DNA of 64,000 nucleotides from Panax quinquefolius (Eukaryota; Streptophyta; Magnoliopsida; Apiales; Araliaceae): the NCBI GenBank assembly GCA_020205615.1, contig CM035162.1:35676479-35740478 (forward strand), given 5' to 3'. This document shows positions 1 to 11,451 of this stretch, piece by piece (the first letter of the stretch is position 1; each line of letters opens with the position of its first letter). A program made the translations under genes and the position numbers. A model generated the notes under the pieces. It was not told where the DNA came from. It searched no databases and saw only the letters and a program-made list of their open reading frames with translations.

Positions 1-2476
1 GTTAAGGTTTATTTCGGGGATGAATACAGTGAGGAAGCCTTGCTTGACCACCAAAAAGAGGTGTGTGGAACTCACAGATAATGTTCATTGTTTGTTGTTG
101 TCATGGTCAAAAGAGTAGCCCCTGATCGTGATGTTGATTTATGTATTCTTCAGATTGACATAATGAGAAGATTAAGACATCCAAATGTATTACTGTTTAT
201 GGGGGCAGTATATTCCCTGAAAAAACTTGCCATGGTGACAGAGTTTCTACCAAGGTAACGCAGGAAACATCTCCTCTGATGCGGCGGAAAAGGTTTGTGC
301 CTCGGTTATTTTATGAGTTTAAAATTTGATTGTTGTCTGGTCAGGGGAAGTCTTTTTAAAACACTTCACAAGAATAATCAATCATTAGACATCAGACGTC
401 GTCTGAGGATGGCCCTTGATGTTGTAAGTTTTCTACCCAAATTCATCAGTTTCACACTCTCGACTCTGTTGAGGTAATCAACTATCAGCAATGTTTCCTC
501 AAGCTCTTTTTGTTTTGATGCAGGCAAGAGGTATGAATTATTTGCATCACAGAAACCCCCCAATAGTACACAGAGATCTAAAATCTTCAAACCTGCTTGT
601 TGACAAGAACTGGAATGTCAAGGTAGTAATAATGCAATTTCATACGTTTTATAAACCCCATTAGACAAGTCAATTTATAGCTCTTCACCAGGTTGGAGAC
701 TTTGGCCTATCAAAGCTGAAGCATGCAACTTTCTTAACAGCAAAATCTGGAAGAGGAACAGTAATATTCTTCTCTTATCCTCTTTTGGTTTATTCGTTTT
801 GTTATTCTTAGAAATCCATTTCATGGTAAAGTGAACGGCGTTGATTTTATTATCTCTCTCTCTTTTCTATGTAGTCTCATTAGTGCATTAACTTACAAGT
901 TATCAATTATTTTTTATTGCAGCCTCAGTGGATGGCTCCTGAAGTCCTTCGAAATGAACCTTCAAATGAGAAGTAATTTCCAAAATTACCTTGTTATTAT
1001 TCTCATTTTCGCGCATTAGAATTTGTGGATAGGGAAGTGCTTCGTTGGAAAAGCTACATGAATCTCTATTATCTGGGAAATCTCCCCATCGTGAGAACTG
1101 GTCATTTAATGAATTTACCTCTGTAGTAAAAGGACTAGTTGGTTTCTGATGCGATGGGAACTTTTTGGCAATCTTCACTTAGTTCTCCATGAGACACCTT
1201 ATTTTATAGCTTTTACTTTTTTCCGGTTGAAAAGGTCAAACTATGGAAGTTCTTAGCAAAGCTATTCTAATGGGGTTATAAGCATGGGCGGATCCAGGAA
1301 TCTTTTCCAGGGGCGGATTTTAACTAATATTTTTGTTGAAGTTAAATAAAGAAAACTTAAACTAATTATAATAATGTTTACAAATTGCAATAAATATTCA
1401 TAATCCTACCTAAAAAGGAATTTCAAATAAAAAACATTTAGATTAAATTTAGAAACTTTTCGGTTACTTGTCATAGTTCAATTTGAATGATTCCCAAATG
1501 CTCAAAGTCTTAAACCAAATTTGTTTTCTATATTCAAACAAAACCATGAATTGATTTCAAAACATAAACTAGTTTTGTACTTCTAAGATTTCACCAAACC
1601 TTAAAACTAAGAAGATTTTTCATTTTTGTACTTGTATTTAGAATTGGTTTATGAATTTTTTTTGCCTCCAAGTTTAACTCTTCCATTAATCTGCCCCTTT
1701 AAAATTATTAATTTACATATTTGTCCTGTACCTATACCTATAAAAATAAATCCAGCAGGGGCAGCTGCCTATGCTGCCCCGTATATAGATCCGCCCCTGG
1801 CTATAAGAATCAAAAGTTTGTTTTCTTCTTTATATATCTATCTTCCTTAACTCTGGATTGGTTTGTGTGAACAACAGAAGGTTTGCAAATTTGTAATCTG
1901 TTACTTGACAGGTCGGATGTCTTCAGTTTTGGCGTTATACTGTGGGAACTAATGACAGAATCCATTCCATGGAGCGACCTAAATTCCTTGCAGGTAATTC
2001 AAGTTGTCTCTTTGATATCCAAATATGCCTTCCATTTTTTGTCAATCAGCAATATATTTCTCAAAGGAGTAGGAACACTATATATTACATAATAGATAAC
2101 AAGATTAAATTATATGGCTTCACTGAAGTCTTTAATTCTTATATTTGAAGGTTGTTGGAGTTGTGGGTTTCATGGATCGCAGGTTGGATCTACCAGAATG
2201 CCTTGATCCTTGTATTTCTTCCCTTATCCACGACTGTTGGCAAAGGTGCTTTAGCAGCAGCTCTCTAGTTACAATTTTCATTGTTTTTTTTTTTGTGAAT
2301 AACAGAGAAACGTGCAGCCACGTATAATAACTTGTTAATGAACTTTAGGTAACCATTTGTTAATTTGCTGAATAACATGCAGCAATCCAGGTGACCGTCC
2401 ATCGTTTAAAGACATGATCAAGACAATGACAGACTTAATCCTCTCAGCTCGGGCAAAGCTTGGAGCTTTAAACTAG
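1..2476 (+). CDS. Raf-like MAPKKK (PAS/Raf-type, CTR1/EDR1 group), 3' part, spliced
   Basis: Serine/threonine kinase of the plant Raf-like MAPKKK group, acting in cytosolic phosphorelay signalling. Exons by GT-AG junctions and unbroken frame: 1-60, 154-254, 345-423, 524-622, 692-760, 923-972, 1912-1993, 2151-2245 and 2383-2476 (TAG at 2474). The spliced product reads through the kinase landmarks in order: [26 protein letters not shown], the catalytic loop [13 protein letters not shown], the DFG motif in [14 protein letters not shown], the activation segment [13 protein letters not shown], then [13 protein letters not shown] and [13 protein letters not shown] near the end. These match the PAS-domain-containing Raf-like kinases of eudicots. 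The ATP-binding lysine lies in or before the first visible exon (AVKVYF context) and the N-terminal half, including any PAS domain, is outside the window. All visible exons are open, so the gene looks functional. Intron 6 is unusually long (973-1911) because of a hAT MITE. Subgroup assignment is by remembered family sequence, not by alignment. Confidence 0.9.
1283..1799. mobile_element. hAT-type MITE in a kinase intron
   Basis: A 517-bp element bounded by inverted ends: 5' CATGGGCGGATCCAGG and, read on the other strand, 3' CAGGGGCGGATCTATATA. It is flanked by an 8-bp target duplication with one mismatch (GTTATAAG at 1275-1282, GCTATAAG at 1800-1807). The CAGGGGCGG-type end and 8-bp duplication are typical of hAT elements. 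A second internal CAGGGGCGGATT stands close to the 5' end. No coding capacity is seen, so it is non-autonomous. Confidence 0.75.
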
Positions 2477-2729
2477 CAAATTCTGGATTCCACAGAATAC
2501 AGTTTGGGTTACTTCATCACAAAATGGTTAGTGATATTAGAAAGACTTGTATCAAATGAAGAGAGAGTTATTATAATCATCATTCAGGTGTGTTACTAAT
2601 ATATGATGTTAGTTTGATTTTCTAGTTTGTCATCTTTTGGTTGATTCTAATGCCAACCATCTAAAATGTGCTCTATATGAAGTCACACAACCAAATAGCA
2701 GTAAGCTTACCTTTGTATCCTTTTAAATA
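2477..2729 (+). other. 3' flank of the kinase gene
   Basis: Probable 3' UTR and downstream sequence of the kinase gene. AT-rich, no ORF of interest, no clear poly(A) signal that I would commit to. Confidence 0.4.
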
Positions 2730-2861
2730 GGGAACTGATATTTACACATGTATTATTTTTTATATTGCCACATGGTCGTCACTCACACAAGCATGGAGTG
2801 AGTCTCACCGAGAAGTAACCGTGTGAAAATATCAAAAACACATGTGGAAATAACGATCCCC
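2730..2861. mobile_element. Short MITE with GGGAAC/GATCCCC ends
   Basis: A 132-bp element with imperfect inverted arms (GGGAACTGATATTTACACATG against the reverse of the 3' arm around AAAATATCAAAAACACATG). It is flanked by a perfect 8-bp direct repeat TTTAAATA at 2722-2729 and 2862-2869. A related copy lies at 25858-25992, and looser relatives may exist near 3330-3435 and 45775-45905. The 8-bp duplication suggests a hAT relation. Confidence 0.65.
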
Positions 2862-3002
2862 TTTAAATATAGGCATTTTGTTTTCAGACGGAACATTTTA
2901 GAAAATGTTATGTTTTCGGAGTTTTGGTTAACAAACTGAATTTCAGTGTGAAAATGTTTTTCAGTAATTGGTGTTCGAAAATGAATTCCACAATTATGTT
3001 TA

Positions 3003-3116
3003 GGAAATTGTTAAATTTACAACAAAAAAATGTTATTTCCACAACAAAAGTGTCGCTATAGATCCTATAGCGAAATAACAAAAAGTGTTGTGGATTTAAC
3101 AATTCCCTTATGTTTA
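3003..3116. mobile_element. Palindromic miniature element
   Basis: About 114 bp that folds on itself: the left arm starts AAATTGTTAAATTTACAAC and the right arm ends GTTGTGGATTTAACAATTCC, with the centre at CTATAGATCCTATAG. The left arm recurs at 45264-45345, so this is a dispersed family. No target duplication is certain. Confidence 0.6.
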
Positions 3117-4150
3117 TTGTAGACGCACACAAAATTTGTTTTGATTTTTCCTTTTTATGATATAAAATCGATGAGTTGTTATTTTCTAAAGTTTTAGCAG
3201 TTTCTTTCAGTTTTTGTTAATTATTTGTGGTGAATCCTTCTTTCTAGCTCATGGGACAAGATTATACTCTTCGTCTCATAAAAATAGTTTCATTTACAAA
3301 ATTTGTAAAAATTAAGAATATATTTAGAGGATTGATATTTATACAAGTAAATTTGATAATTTTACAAGTTGCTCATCAAATGAATAGTACGTGGGGTCAA
3401 TCTCATCTCATGTGAGAGAGGTACTATCAATTCTCTATATTTATGTTTCATTACTTTCTACAGTTGGGTTGGGGATTTGTGCTATATTTTCACTATTAAT
3501 AATAAGTTGTTGGTTAAGTAATTGTGATATGATGATAAAATTATAATAATTTTTTGTTTTAAAATTAAAGATATATTTTCCGTTTTAGTACGTTATAAAA
3601 TTAGATATATATTTTATTTTAAAACTATAAAGTAACATCATATTCCTAATTTTCATTACTTTTTATCACTATGTTTAATATCAAACCATCATAGTTGAAT
3701 TCATAGACTATATTTAAGAATATAAAATTATTTTTAAAAGTCGTTATTTTATAAATATATTTTTTATTTTTGGAAGGGATGAAGTATTATTTCATATTAT
3801 TATCAGGGAAATGAAGACTTTTTTATAATAAAAAAAAAAAAAAATTGCAAGTATTACTCATTTTGTGGAGCATTGGGATTTGGGAATATTAGTATGTGCG
3901 AAAATTGAAACAATAATGTTACTATCACATAAAAATATCACATACCGCTTATATAGTGCATGGGTGACATCCATGAATTTATGAATTTAATTTTTTTTAA
4001 AAAAAATTGTTATTTTATAAATAAAAGGGACACACATATCATAAGTATGATATACTCCACCAGATCATAGAACTGGCCCGTCTTGGTGGATAATATTGTC
4101 AAATCTCTATAAAATTTAGGGTTAATTACATATTTTAGTATATTTTTAGA
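3117..4150. other. AT-rich intergenic stretch
   Basis: No gene. Contains an imperfect inverted repeat at about 3330-3435 (TTGATATTTATACAAG on one side, CATGTGAGAGAGGTACTATC on the other), a long A run at 3829-3844, and otherwise low-complexity AT sequence. Confidence 0.4.
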
Positions 4151-5549
4151 AATAATTACAACAATAGTGCATCCATAAAATAATTACAAAAGTAATACAT
4201 TTTCTCATAATTATTTACAATATTAGTACAATTAAAATTCCTTAATTTAGGTAATTAATATGCAATTAGAATTCCTTAATTTAAGAGATTAGTATCGATT
4301 TACTTTTTCTCTCTCCTCTTGTTTTCGTTTCTTTAATTCAAAGACTACAACATTCAAACTCTCCAACACTGGTGCAGTTATTGTAAGACCCTAACTTTTA
4401 TAAATAAATATTAATTTTTCTCGAATTATATTTTTGAATATTATGGTGTGGATATGATATAATGTTATAGTTGTGGGTAATATTTATAAATTTTGCAAAG
4501 AAAACAAGTGGTTATATAATATTCGATTGGTCGGAGAATATTCATTTTAACAGGGAATATTCGTACGACGGCACAATCATTGGTGGACCTCACAACGAAA
4601 GTATTGTTGTAGTTAGAAAACGACAAAATTATCTTTTTATAAAAATAACGGCGAAAAGTTTTACAAGTTAAACCGTTGAACTACCCAATGTAAAAAGTGC
4701 GATGTCGTGTGGTTGTATAATAGCACACGATATTGATTATTGATGATTACGTGAGAAGTCACTCAGTTATACTCAATTATTGCTACAGTAATTGCTGCAT
4801 CATATCTCTCATATTATTGATTCAATTATTGTCACAATATCATCTGCATAATATTTATTATTATTAAATCAATAATTGAGACGACAAAGTGTTTCATATT
4901 ATTATTTGCAATATTGACAATGTCAGAAGTTACTGTCGAGGAGAGGTTTGGTCACACCTAATTGCTTGGCCAATAAGGAGAAATCCTTATCGAAAGCCCT
5001 TCTTTCCTGAGGAACGACACGGTTTGTTAAATATTGTGAGTTATAATATTAATGATGAATAAGTTGTGTTGATTAAATATGAAATTGATAGTTCCATTGT
5101 GTTGGGATTATTAGTGTTAGTGGAAATCGATATTTATTTCGATAATAATTGATGTCTGGAGGTTATATTGACCAATCGGGTAATTAATCGGATAAATGAG
5201 TAATTAATTGCTATTATTTCACATGTTTATAACTATTTGTTCACATGTGTGTACTATTGATTCACATTCATGTACTATTAGGGGAGGTGGTGCAAGATTG
5301 ATAATACTTGCATGACTAAATTAAAAATTGAGGTATAAATGAAGGTACTATATTGTAATTAGTTTTTTCGCATGATTATACTATTAAGTCACATGAATGA
5401 ACTATTGATTCACATTATTTACTATTAGAGGAGGTGGTACAAGTTTGATAATATTTGCAGGACTAAATTAAAAATGAAGAAAAAGGGGAAGGTATTAGAC
5501 TGTAATATTTCGAGCCCCAAAACGTTCAATTATCGAAACTATATTTTTC

Positions 5550-5557
5550 TATAAATA
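5550..5557 (+). promoter_or_regulatory. TATA box of LTR family A
   Basis: TATAAATA in the context CTATAAATAGAAGC, followed by a CT/GA-rich stretch and a run of AGAGAGAA, as expected at the U3/R boundary of a plant LTR. Transcription would start about 30 bp downstream, which places the stem-loop array at 6210-6446 in the transcribed leader. Confidence 0.6.
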
Positions 5558-6204
5558 GAAGCTCATTCTTCTTTCATTCTCACCAATTCACTAAATCTCA
5601 CAAGAGCAATTATTATAGAGAGAAATTATAGAGAGAAAGAAGAAGAGAAGTTTACTACCTCACTATTCCAGTATCCAGTTTAAGGTAAGGGTTATTATTT
5701 CTTTCGTATTCATGAAGAGAGTTATTTTCTTTCAATACTCGTAAGGATTGTTATTCCATTCTTTATTATTCTATTGGAATAACTTTTATGCATCTTGATC
5801 ATCGCATGTCTCGGTGAATTTCTGTTGTTATTCCATTATTTATTATTACATTGGAATATCCCGCATGCGGAAATGATCAGTCTACGTGGATTACCGCATG
5901 GTGGGCAAAAATCTATTTGCAGTTTCATATATTCTATTATACTCAGTTGGTTAAAGTTTTGGCTTCTATACTCCATGAAATTAGTAGAATATCCTGGATA
6001 TTTGCGATTCATCCAGTATCTTTTCATGGAAATATTCTTTTGAGCATTGTTGAATTTTACTCCACAAAACAGTATCATGTTGACAATTTGGACGTTATTG
6101 ATTTTTGGATAAATTAAATTATAAATCTTTAAAAATTTATCATTGAACTTGTTTTATTGAAATTTTTATATCATTGTCATCATCCTCGTGTTTATAATAT
6201 GCTG

Positions 6205-6450
6205 AAAGTCATCTGTGGCCTGTAGTGCATAGATGGACTTGGTGTGATTATGACCAGGAATTATTCGGTATAATCACCGCAATGTTACAAATGATGTGGT
6301 AAAAGTCCTCATTGGCCGTAGTGCATTGATGGACAGTTGTTGGCATGATCATGACCATTGATGAATACACGAATATCCTTGGCCCGTAGTGCATGGATAA
6401 TTTGTGGTCGTGATACTAATGAATATCATTGGTCGTAGTGCAGAGATAAT
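6205..6450 (+). repeat. Array of four stem-loops with a conserved loop (LTR family A)
   Basis: Four copies of TG-[GCCYGTAGTG or a 9-nt variant]-CA, each flanked by its own complementary stem. 6210-6235: CATCT with AGATG. 6305-6334: GTCC..CA with TG..GGAC. 6375-6398: TATCC with GGATA. 6423-6446: TATC with GATA. The loop is nearly constant while the stems differ and remain complementary. The same motif occurs three times in LTR B and four times in LTR C. Confidence 0.6.
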
Positions 6451-8126
6451 GTGATTTATTTATTAAGTTGAGTCTCAGCGATAAAAGTGATGAAAAATAT
6501 TTTAAATCATAGAAGATAGTAGATTTTATTCTCTACTTGACTCTTCTAATGGATTGCTTGTTCCTCTGCAGTTAAACTTGGTGTTTGTTATATTTTATTA
6601 GTTTAATACTGTTGAAGGCTAACGATAAATTATTCTGCATTATCTTAGTCATATTATTTTTTACTGGGCTAGTTGAGCTCACCCTTTCTTTCACTGTTCT
6701 CTTCAGGAAATGAGAATATAGCTGGGACGAGTTGGGGAATGGATTGACGGTTCAGATGGTTGTTTTAGTAGTCCTCACTGTAAGACCTCAAATTATTAAT
6801 AAATGAAATTTATTTTCCTCTATTTATTATTTTGAAATAGTAAGGGTTGATTTGATTAATGTGGTTAGTTATGGGTAAAATGCGCAAATATTTTTAATAA
6901 GCAGGTGGTTATAAAATATTCATTTTTGTCGAGAATATTCGTTTGGTCGTGGAATATTCTTCTTTGTCGGGGAATATTCGTATGCGACGCAGTTTTTTGG
7001 GCCCCATAACGGAAAAATGATTGGATGAAGAAAAGCGACAAGTATAAGTTGTTTATAAATAACTGGCGTAGTTATTGCATTGCTAACAACATTTGGAATA
7101 CCCGTTGGTTAAAACACAAGATGTCTGGCGTTGTTGCACAAGATAGCACAGCAGATTGCACCAATTATTGATTCTTACGTAAGAAGCACTACTCAATAAT
7201 TATTACGATGAATTCTTGTTCAATATTTTATTTTATTGATTCAATAATTGTTGCGTTGATATTTTATATTACTTGTTGTTTCAATAATTGTCACTACACG
7301 ATATTTTTTCATTATCGAGCAATAATTCATATTATCCTCAATAATATTATTAGAAAACATTATTGGCGATGTATAGAAAGTTACGCCTAAGGAGAGGTTT
7401 GGTCACCTAATTGCAAGGCCAAGAAGGAGAAATTCTTATTGAAAGCCCCCTCTTTCTCAGAACGGCTGGTCAAAGATCTTGTGATTCTGTAATATTATTT
7501 GTGAATAATTAATTATTGATTTATATGATGAGAAAAATATTGATTTTATGTGGTTATAGATGGAGAAAATTTTTAAAGTGACAATTGTTAAAAAATTGAT
7601 ATTTTATCTTTTCTGATAAAATAATATTTTATTATATTATTATAATATAATAACGATGATATTTTTACAATGAATGTGGGATATATGAGTATATGAGGAG
7701 GAAGAGTATTTTTGTTGCAAAAGTTGTTTAAAACATGTTAAACATGTTGGTGGACCCATTTCTTGACCAAAATTTGATTATAAATGTAAAATCGCTTCGC
7801 TTATAGATTTCGGTCAATTTACATTTGGAATTTGGAAAAACTTTCTTCTGCAAAAGTTGTAGATAATTAAATTTCCTATAAAAATTGGCGAGATTCAATT
7901 TTTCTGATAAAAGAGCTATTTATTATGAATTATTGAAGTTCAAAATTTGAAATAATTGATTTTTGGAAGTTTTATTATTTTTAATAAGAAAACGCGTTTT
8001 TATAAGCTTTGTGTGGTGGCTACTTGGTGGCTGATGTTTTGGGCAAAATAAGGGTGCGTAGGAAATTTAAAAAATATATATTAATATTTTATTAAATTTT
8101 CTGCTTTGATGTTCTAAGCAATTTCC

Positions 8127-8134
8127 TATAAATA
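8127..8134 (+). promoter_or_regulatory. TATA box of LTR B
   Basis: TATAAATA in CCTATAAATAGGGTGC, followed by pyrimidine-rich TTTCTCTCTCTTTCTCTC about 40 bp downstream. The same arrangement is present in the 3' LTR (about 15632) and in the LTR-like fragment near 57017. Confidence 0.65.
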
Positions 8135-8423
8135 GGGTGCTTAGGTTAGAATTGAAAATCATACCAGAAACTACAGATTTCTCTCTCTTTCTCTCTCGAT
8201 ATATTGAGCGTATTCTTGTGAGTATTTTAATACTTTGAGTGTTCTTATCTGGTTGTAAGTTCAAGTCATAACTTATATCCTGTTTCAACTAAGATAATCT
8301 TTGTCTTTTCTGAGGTAAGGGATGTTATTTTCTTCTCAAATGATATTATTTCTTCAATATCATTATACTGAAATATTGGTTGACACTTTTTATCAAATTT
8401 AGAACTTTTTCATGTCGGGATTA

Positions 8424-8515
8424 CTATTCATGAGTTATTATTCATGAGTTACTATTCACGAGTTACTATTCATGAGTTACTATTCACTAGTTACTATTCA
8501 CGAGTACTATTCACG
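8424..8515 (+). repeat. 14-bp tandem repeat GAGTTACTATTCAC
   Basis: About seven imperfect copies of GAGTTACTATTCAC (variants CAT, CACTA) inside the 5' LTR of element B. A shorter version (three to four units) is at 55965-56018. Degenerate and contiguous, so this is a minisatellite and not a spaced array. Confidence 0.8.
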
Positions 8516-8826
8516 AAGCATGATGATGTTTTTTGTGAAATTTCTATCTTTTGGTGTCGGAGTTACTATTCACGTATACAACACTATTCACAGAAAAATT
8601 AAATTTTCGTTTTTCGTCCAAAATATCTATTATGGATACTAGCTTTGATTGTATCCATGTTTTGATCATTCTTGAATTTTACTCCACTCTGGTTATTTAT
8701 GAAGTATTTTTGAACTTGGATTATTTAAAGTACGAATCCTTAATATTTGTTCTTTTGTTTCACTGGATTCGTTTTCTTTAAAATATTTTTCATCATCCTC
8801 AGTCCTAAATGATGATATAACTGAAT

Positions 8827-8954
8827 ATCTTTGGCCCGTAGTGCAAAGATGAATGATTTTATGATGAATATCTTTAGCATGTAGTGCAAAGATGAACAAG
8901 TGTTTAGATGAACATGACCAACTGATGAATATCTTTGGCCTGTAGTGCAAAGAT
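8827..8954 (+). repeat. Array of three stem-loops with a conserved loop (LTR B)
   Basis: 8827-8850: stem ATCTTTG, loop GCCCGTAGTG, stem CAAAGAT (perfect 7-bp stem). 8870-8893: the same with loop GCATGTAGTG and one A-C mismatch at the loop base. 8931-8954: stem ATCTTTG, loop GCCTGTAGTG, stem CAAAGAT. The stems differ from those in LTR A but pair equally well. The array is repeated in the 3' LTR at about 16010-16141. Confidence 0.7.
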
Positions 8955-9505
8955 AATATTTGATTCCAAATATATATTGATTGATGTTATAGGGATAAAA
9001 GATAGACGATGAACTTTTAAATTCATATATAGAAGATATTAGTTTGCATTCTCTACTTAACTCTTCTAATGAATTATTATTTCCGCTGCGAAGATTGATT
9101 TAAAACTTGTTGTCTATTGTATTCTATTAGATTTTTCCCTGTTGAAGACTAACGATAATTTATTTTATATTAACTTAGTCATAATATTCTTTACTGGGCT
9201 AGTTGAGCTCACACTTTCCCTTGTTGTTCCATTTTTCTTCTCAGGAGGCGAGAATGTAGCGAGTACTAGTCGGGGTGTGGAATGATGGTTCTAGAAGTGG
9301 TTCTAGTAGTCCTCACTATTCTGTAGAATAGTGTATTAATAATTGTAATGATGACTTATTTGAGTGTGGATATTGTCTAGATGACAATATTTGTATTTAA
9401 ACTCACAATTTTTATGTTGTATTAATAAAGTTGTAGTTGTTTCTGTACCATGTATTTTGACGACTCAGAATGGGTGTTGTATATCTATTTTGGGGGCGTC
9501 ACAGT

Positions 9506-9517
9506 TGGTATCAGAGC
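9506..9517 (+). other. Primer binding site, element B
   Basis: TGGTATCAGAGC begins three bases after the LTR end (CA at 9502-9503) and is complementary to the 3' end of plant initiator tRNA-Met, the usual primer of chromoviruses and many copia elements. Confidence 0.9.
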
Positions 9518-9690
9518 TTAGGGATATGGTCTCTGGCGGAGATCGGGGAATAATACTAGGAGGGGAGAGACGAGTAATCCTTCGTTAGTGTGTCATACCT
9601 AAGCTTATTTGTTGGTCAGTTGAAGTATATGGTTAATATGTGATATGTTAATTTGTTTAATTAACCCTTGTTTTATGGCAGTATTTAAGA

Positions 9691-10794
9691 ATGGCAGCTG
9701 AGAATATTAACGGTGGAGTTAATGAGACCGTGGAAACACCTTTAATCACCACTCAGGGGAACGTGCAACAGGAAGGCAATATTCCTCCTGTAAAAACAAC
9801 ACCAATCGAAAGCGTATCGATGAACGATGGAATGTTTAGGAGTTTTTTGCGCTCATGCAAAAACCGCATTTGGGAGACTCGTGTATAGAATACGGTGGAA
9901 ATGATAAGAACGCCGCTTGTCACTTCCAAGCAAGCTTCAAAGAGTTAGGACCACCGAGAATTTAAGGGAAAGCCGGATCCGATCATAATGCGGAAACATG
10001 GGTTAAGCAAATTACTAAGATATTCGATGTCTTGGGATGCACGGAGGAATGAAGGTTCCATTCACCACCTTTATGTTCCGTGGCGAAGCGACTCTTTGGT
10101 GGGAGTCTATGAAACGGACCCCTATTTCTGCCGCACTTAGCATGTCTTGGGAAACGTTTGAAAACTTTTCAACAAAAAAATACTTTTCTCGAAAGTATTC
10201 GCCATATGAAGGAGGTAGAGTTTATTAGACTAGAACAAAACAACATGATTTGGTGTCCCAATACGAGGCGAAGTTCGCAGAGTTATCCGTGTTCGCACCT
10301 AATTTGGTAGAGAATGAGGAACGAATGACGAGGATGTTTCGAGAGGTTTAAAACCCGAGATTCTAAATATCTTATCTCTCATAAATTTGCTTTATATTCA
10401 GATGTTGTCAACAGGGCTCAATTATTAGAGCGAGATAGCGAGTACGTTCAACCAAGGGACCGCAACTAGGGTCATACCGGTGGCAGCAGTCATCGGAGTA
10501 ATGAAAACCAGCGAGGAGGAAAACATTCAGACAAAAGCGGTAACCACTCTGGTGGTAATCGTGGCCATGAAAATAGAAGAAGCGACTCGGGGGGAGATTT
10601 TAAAAAGAGGAGATTCAACAATGATAATGTGAAGACGTCAAAGACCAAAGAAGAATCGGGTTCCAAGGGAGGAGAACGACCACCGGTCATATCTTATAAG
10701 TCACGGAAAAAGAAGGACATATCATTGAAACTTCCCACAACAGCTTTAGGTATGTTATAATCATGGAAAGGAAGGACATATCGCTCGAGATTGC
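9691..10794 (+). pseudogene. gag of element B, frameshifted
   Basis: Structural capsid polyprotein remnant. ATG at 9691 opens a frame starting MAAENINGGV that stops at 9886. Gag-like sequence continues in other frames, e.g. the capsid signature KVPFTTFMFRGEATLWWES at 10055-10111. At 10753-10794 stands a CCHC-like zinc knuckle reading CYNHGKEGHIARDC, where the second cysteine is replaced by histidine. A second, more decayed knuckle-like stretch lies just upstream. Several frame changes make it non-functional. Family placement follows from order and from similarity to Tekay-type Gag as I remember it. Confidence 0.75.
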
Positions 10795-11339
10795 ACTGTA
10801 GCGAAACCAAGTCCAACGGGGATGGTGACTCAAAAGGCTGTCCCAGAAAAGTCAAAGTCAACGGTTTCTGGAAGAGCGTTTGTCGTGACTGGTCAACATG
10901 TGAGGAACCCAAACGAGTGATCACGGGTAAGCTAATCATAAATTCATGCGAAGTTTATACATTACTTGATACCGATGCTACCCATTCATTTATCTCTCCT
11001 GCTTGTGCTCAACGTTTAAACTTGACTTCGGAGAAATTAGACTTTGACCTATCTGTGGAAACTCCGTTAGGAGAAACTTTCATTACATCCACTGTTTATA
11101 AATCTTGTTTGATCCAAGTTGGTACCATCACATTACCCGTTGACCTTATCTCTTTAAAGATACTTGTTTTTTATGTGATTTTAGGGATTGATTGGTTAAC
11201 TACTCATCATGCCAAAATTGATTGTTTTCGTAAGGTTGTTAGTTTTCATATTCCTAATCAACCTGTTGTGCGAATTCAAGCAACTAAACCATTAAAATCA
11301 ATCAATGTCATATCAAGTCAAAAGCTATTCGTTTATTAA
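10791..11339 (+). pseudogene. Aspartic protease region of element B
   Basis: Retroviral-type aspartic protease that would process the polyprotein. The open frame contains LLDTDATHSFIS at about 10960-10995. In related elements this reads D-T/S-G-A, so the catalytic-loop glycine is replaced by aspartate. Downstream VILGIDWLTTHHAKIDC is the usual ...GMDWL... motif. The frame ends at 11337-11339 before RT, so it is also separated from the rest of pol. Confidence 0.8.
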
Positions 11340-11451
11340 AAAATGGATGTCAAGCTTTCTTAGCCCATGTTATAGATTTGAATAAAGACACGTCAACTTT
11401 GAATAATATTCCTGTTGTTAGTGACTTTCCGACGATTTCTGAAGAACTTCC

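Larger units (their letters stand above)
6779..9503 (+). repeat. 5' LTR of gypsy element B
   Basis: 2,725 bp, begins TGTAAGACC and ends GGGGGCGTCACA. Carries TATA box 8127-8134, a 14-bp tandem repeat block at about 8424-8515 and a stem-loop array at 8827-8954. About 310 bp longer than the 3' LTR because segment ~8290-8622 is missing there. Confidence 0.9.

Noticed and set aside
8424..8515. Regular short repeats that might suggest a CRISPR-like array
   Set aside because: Units are contiguous without unique spacers, degenerate, and lie inside a retrotransposon LTR of a plant genome.
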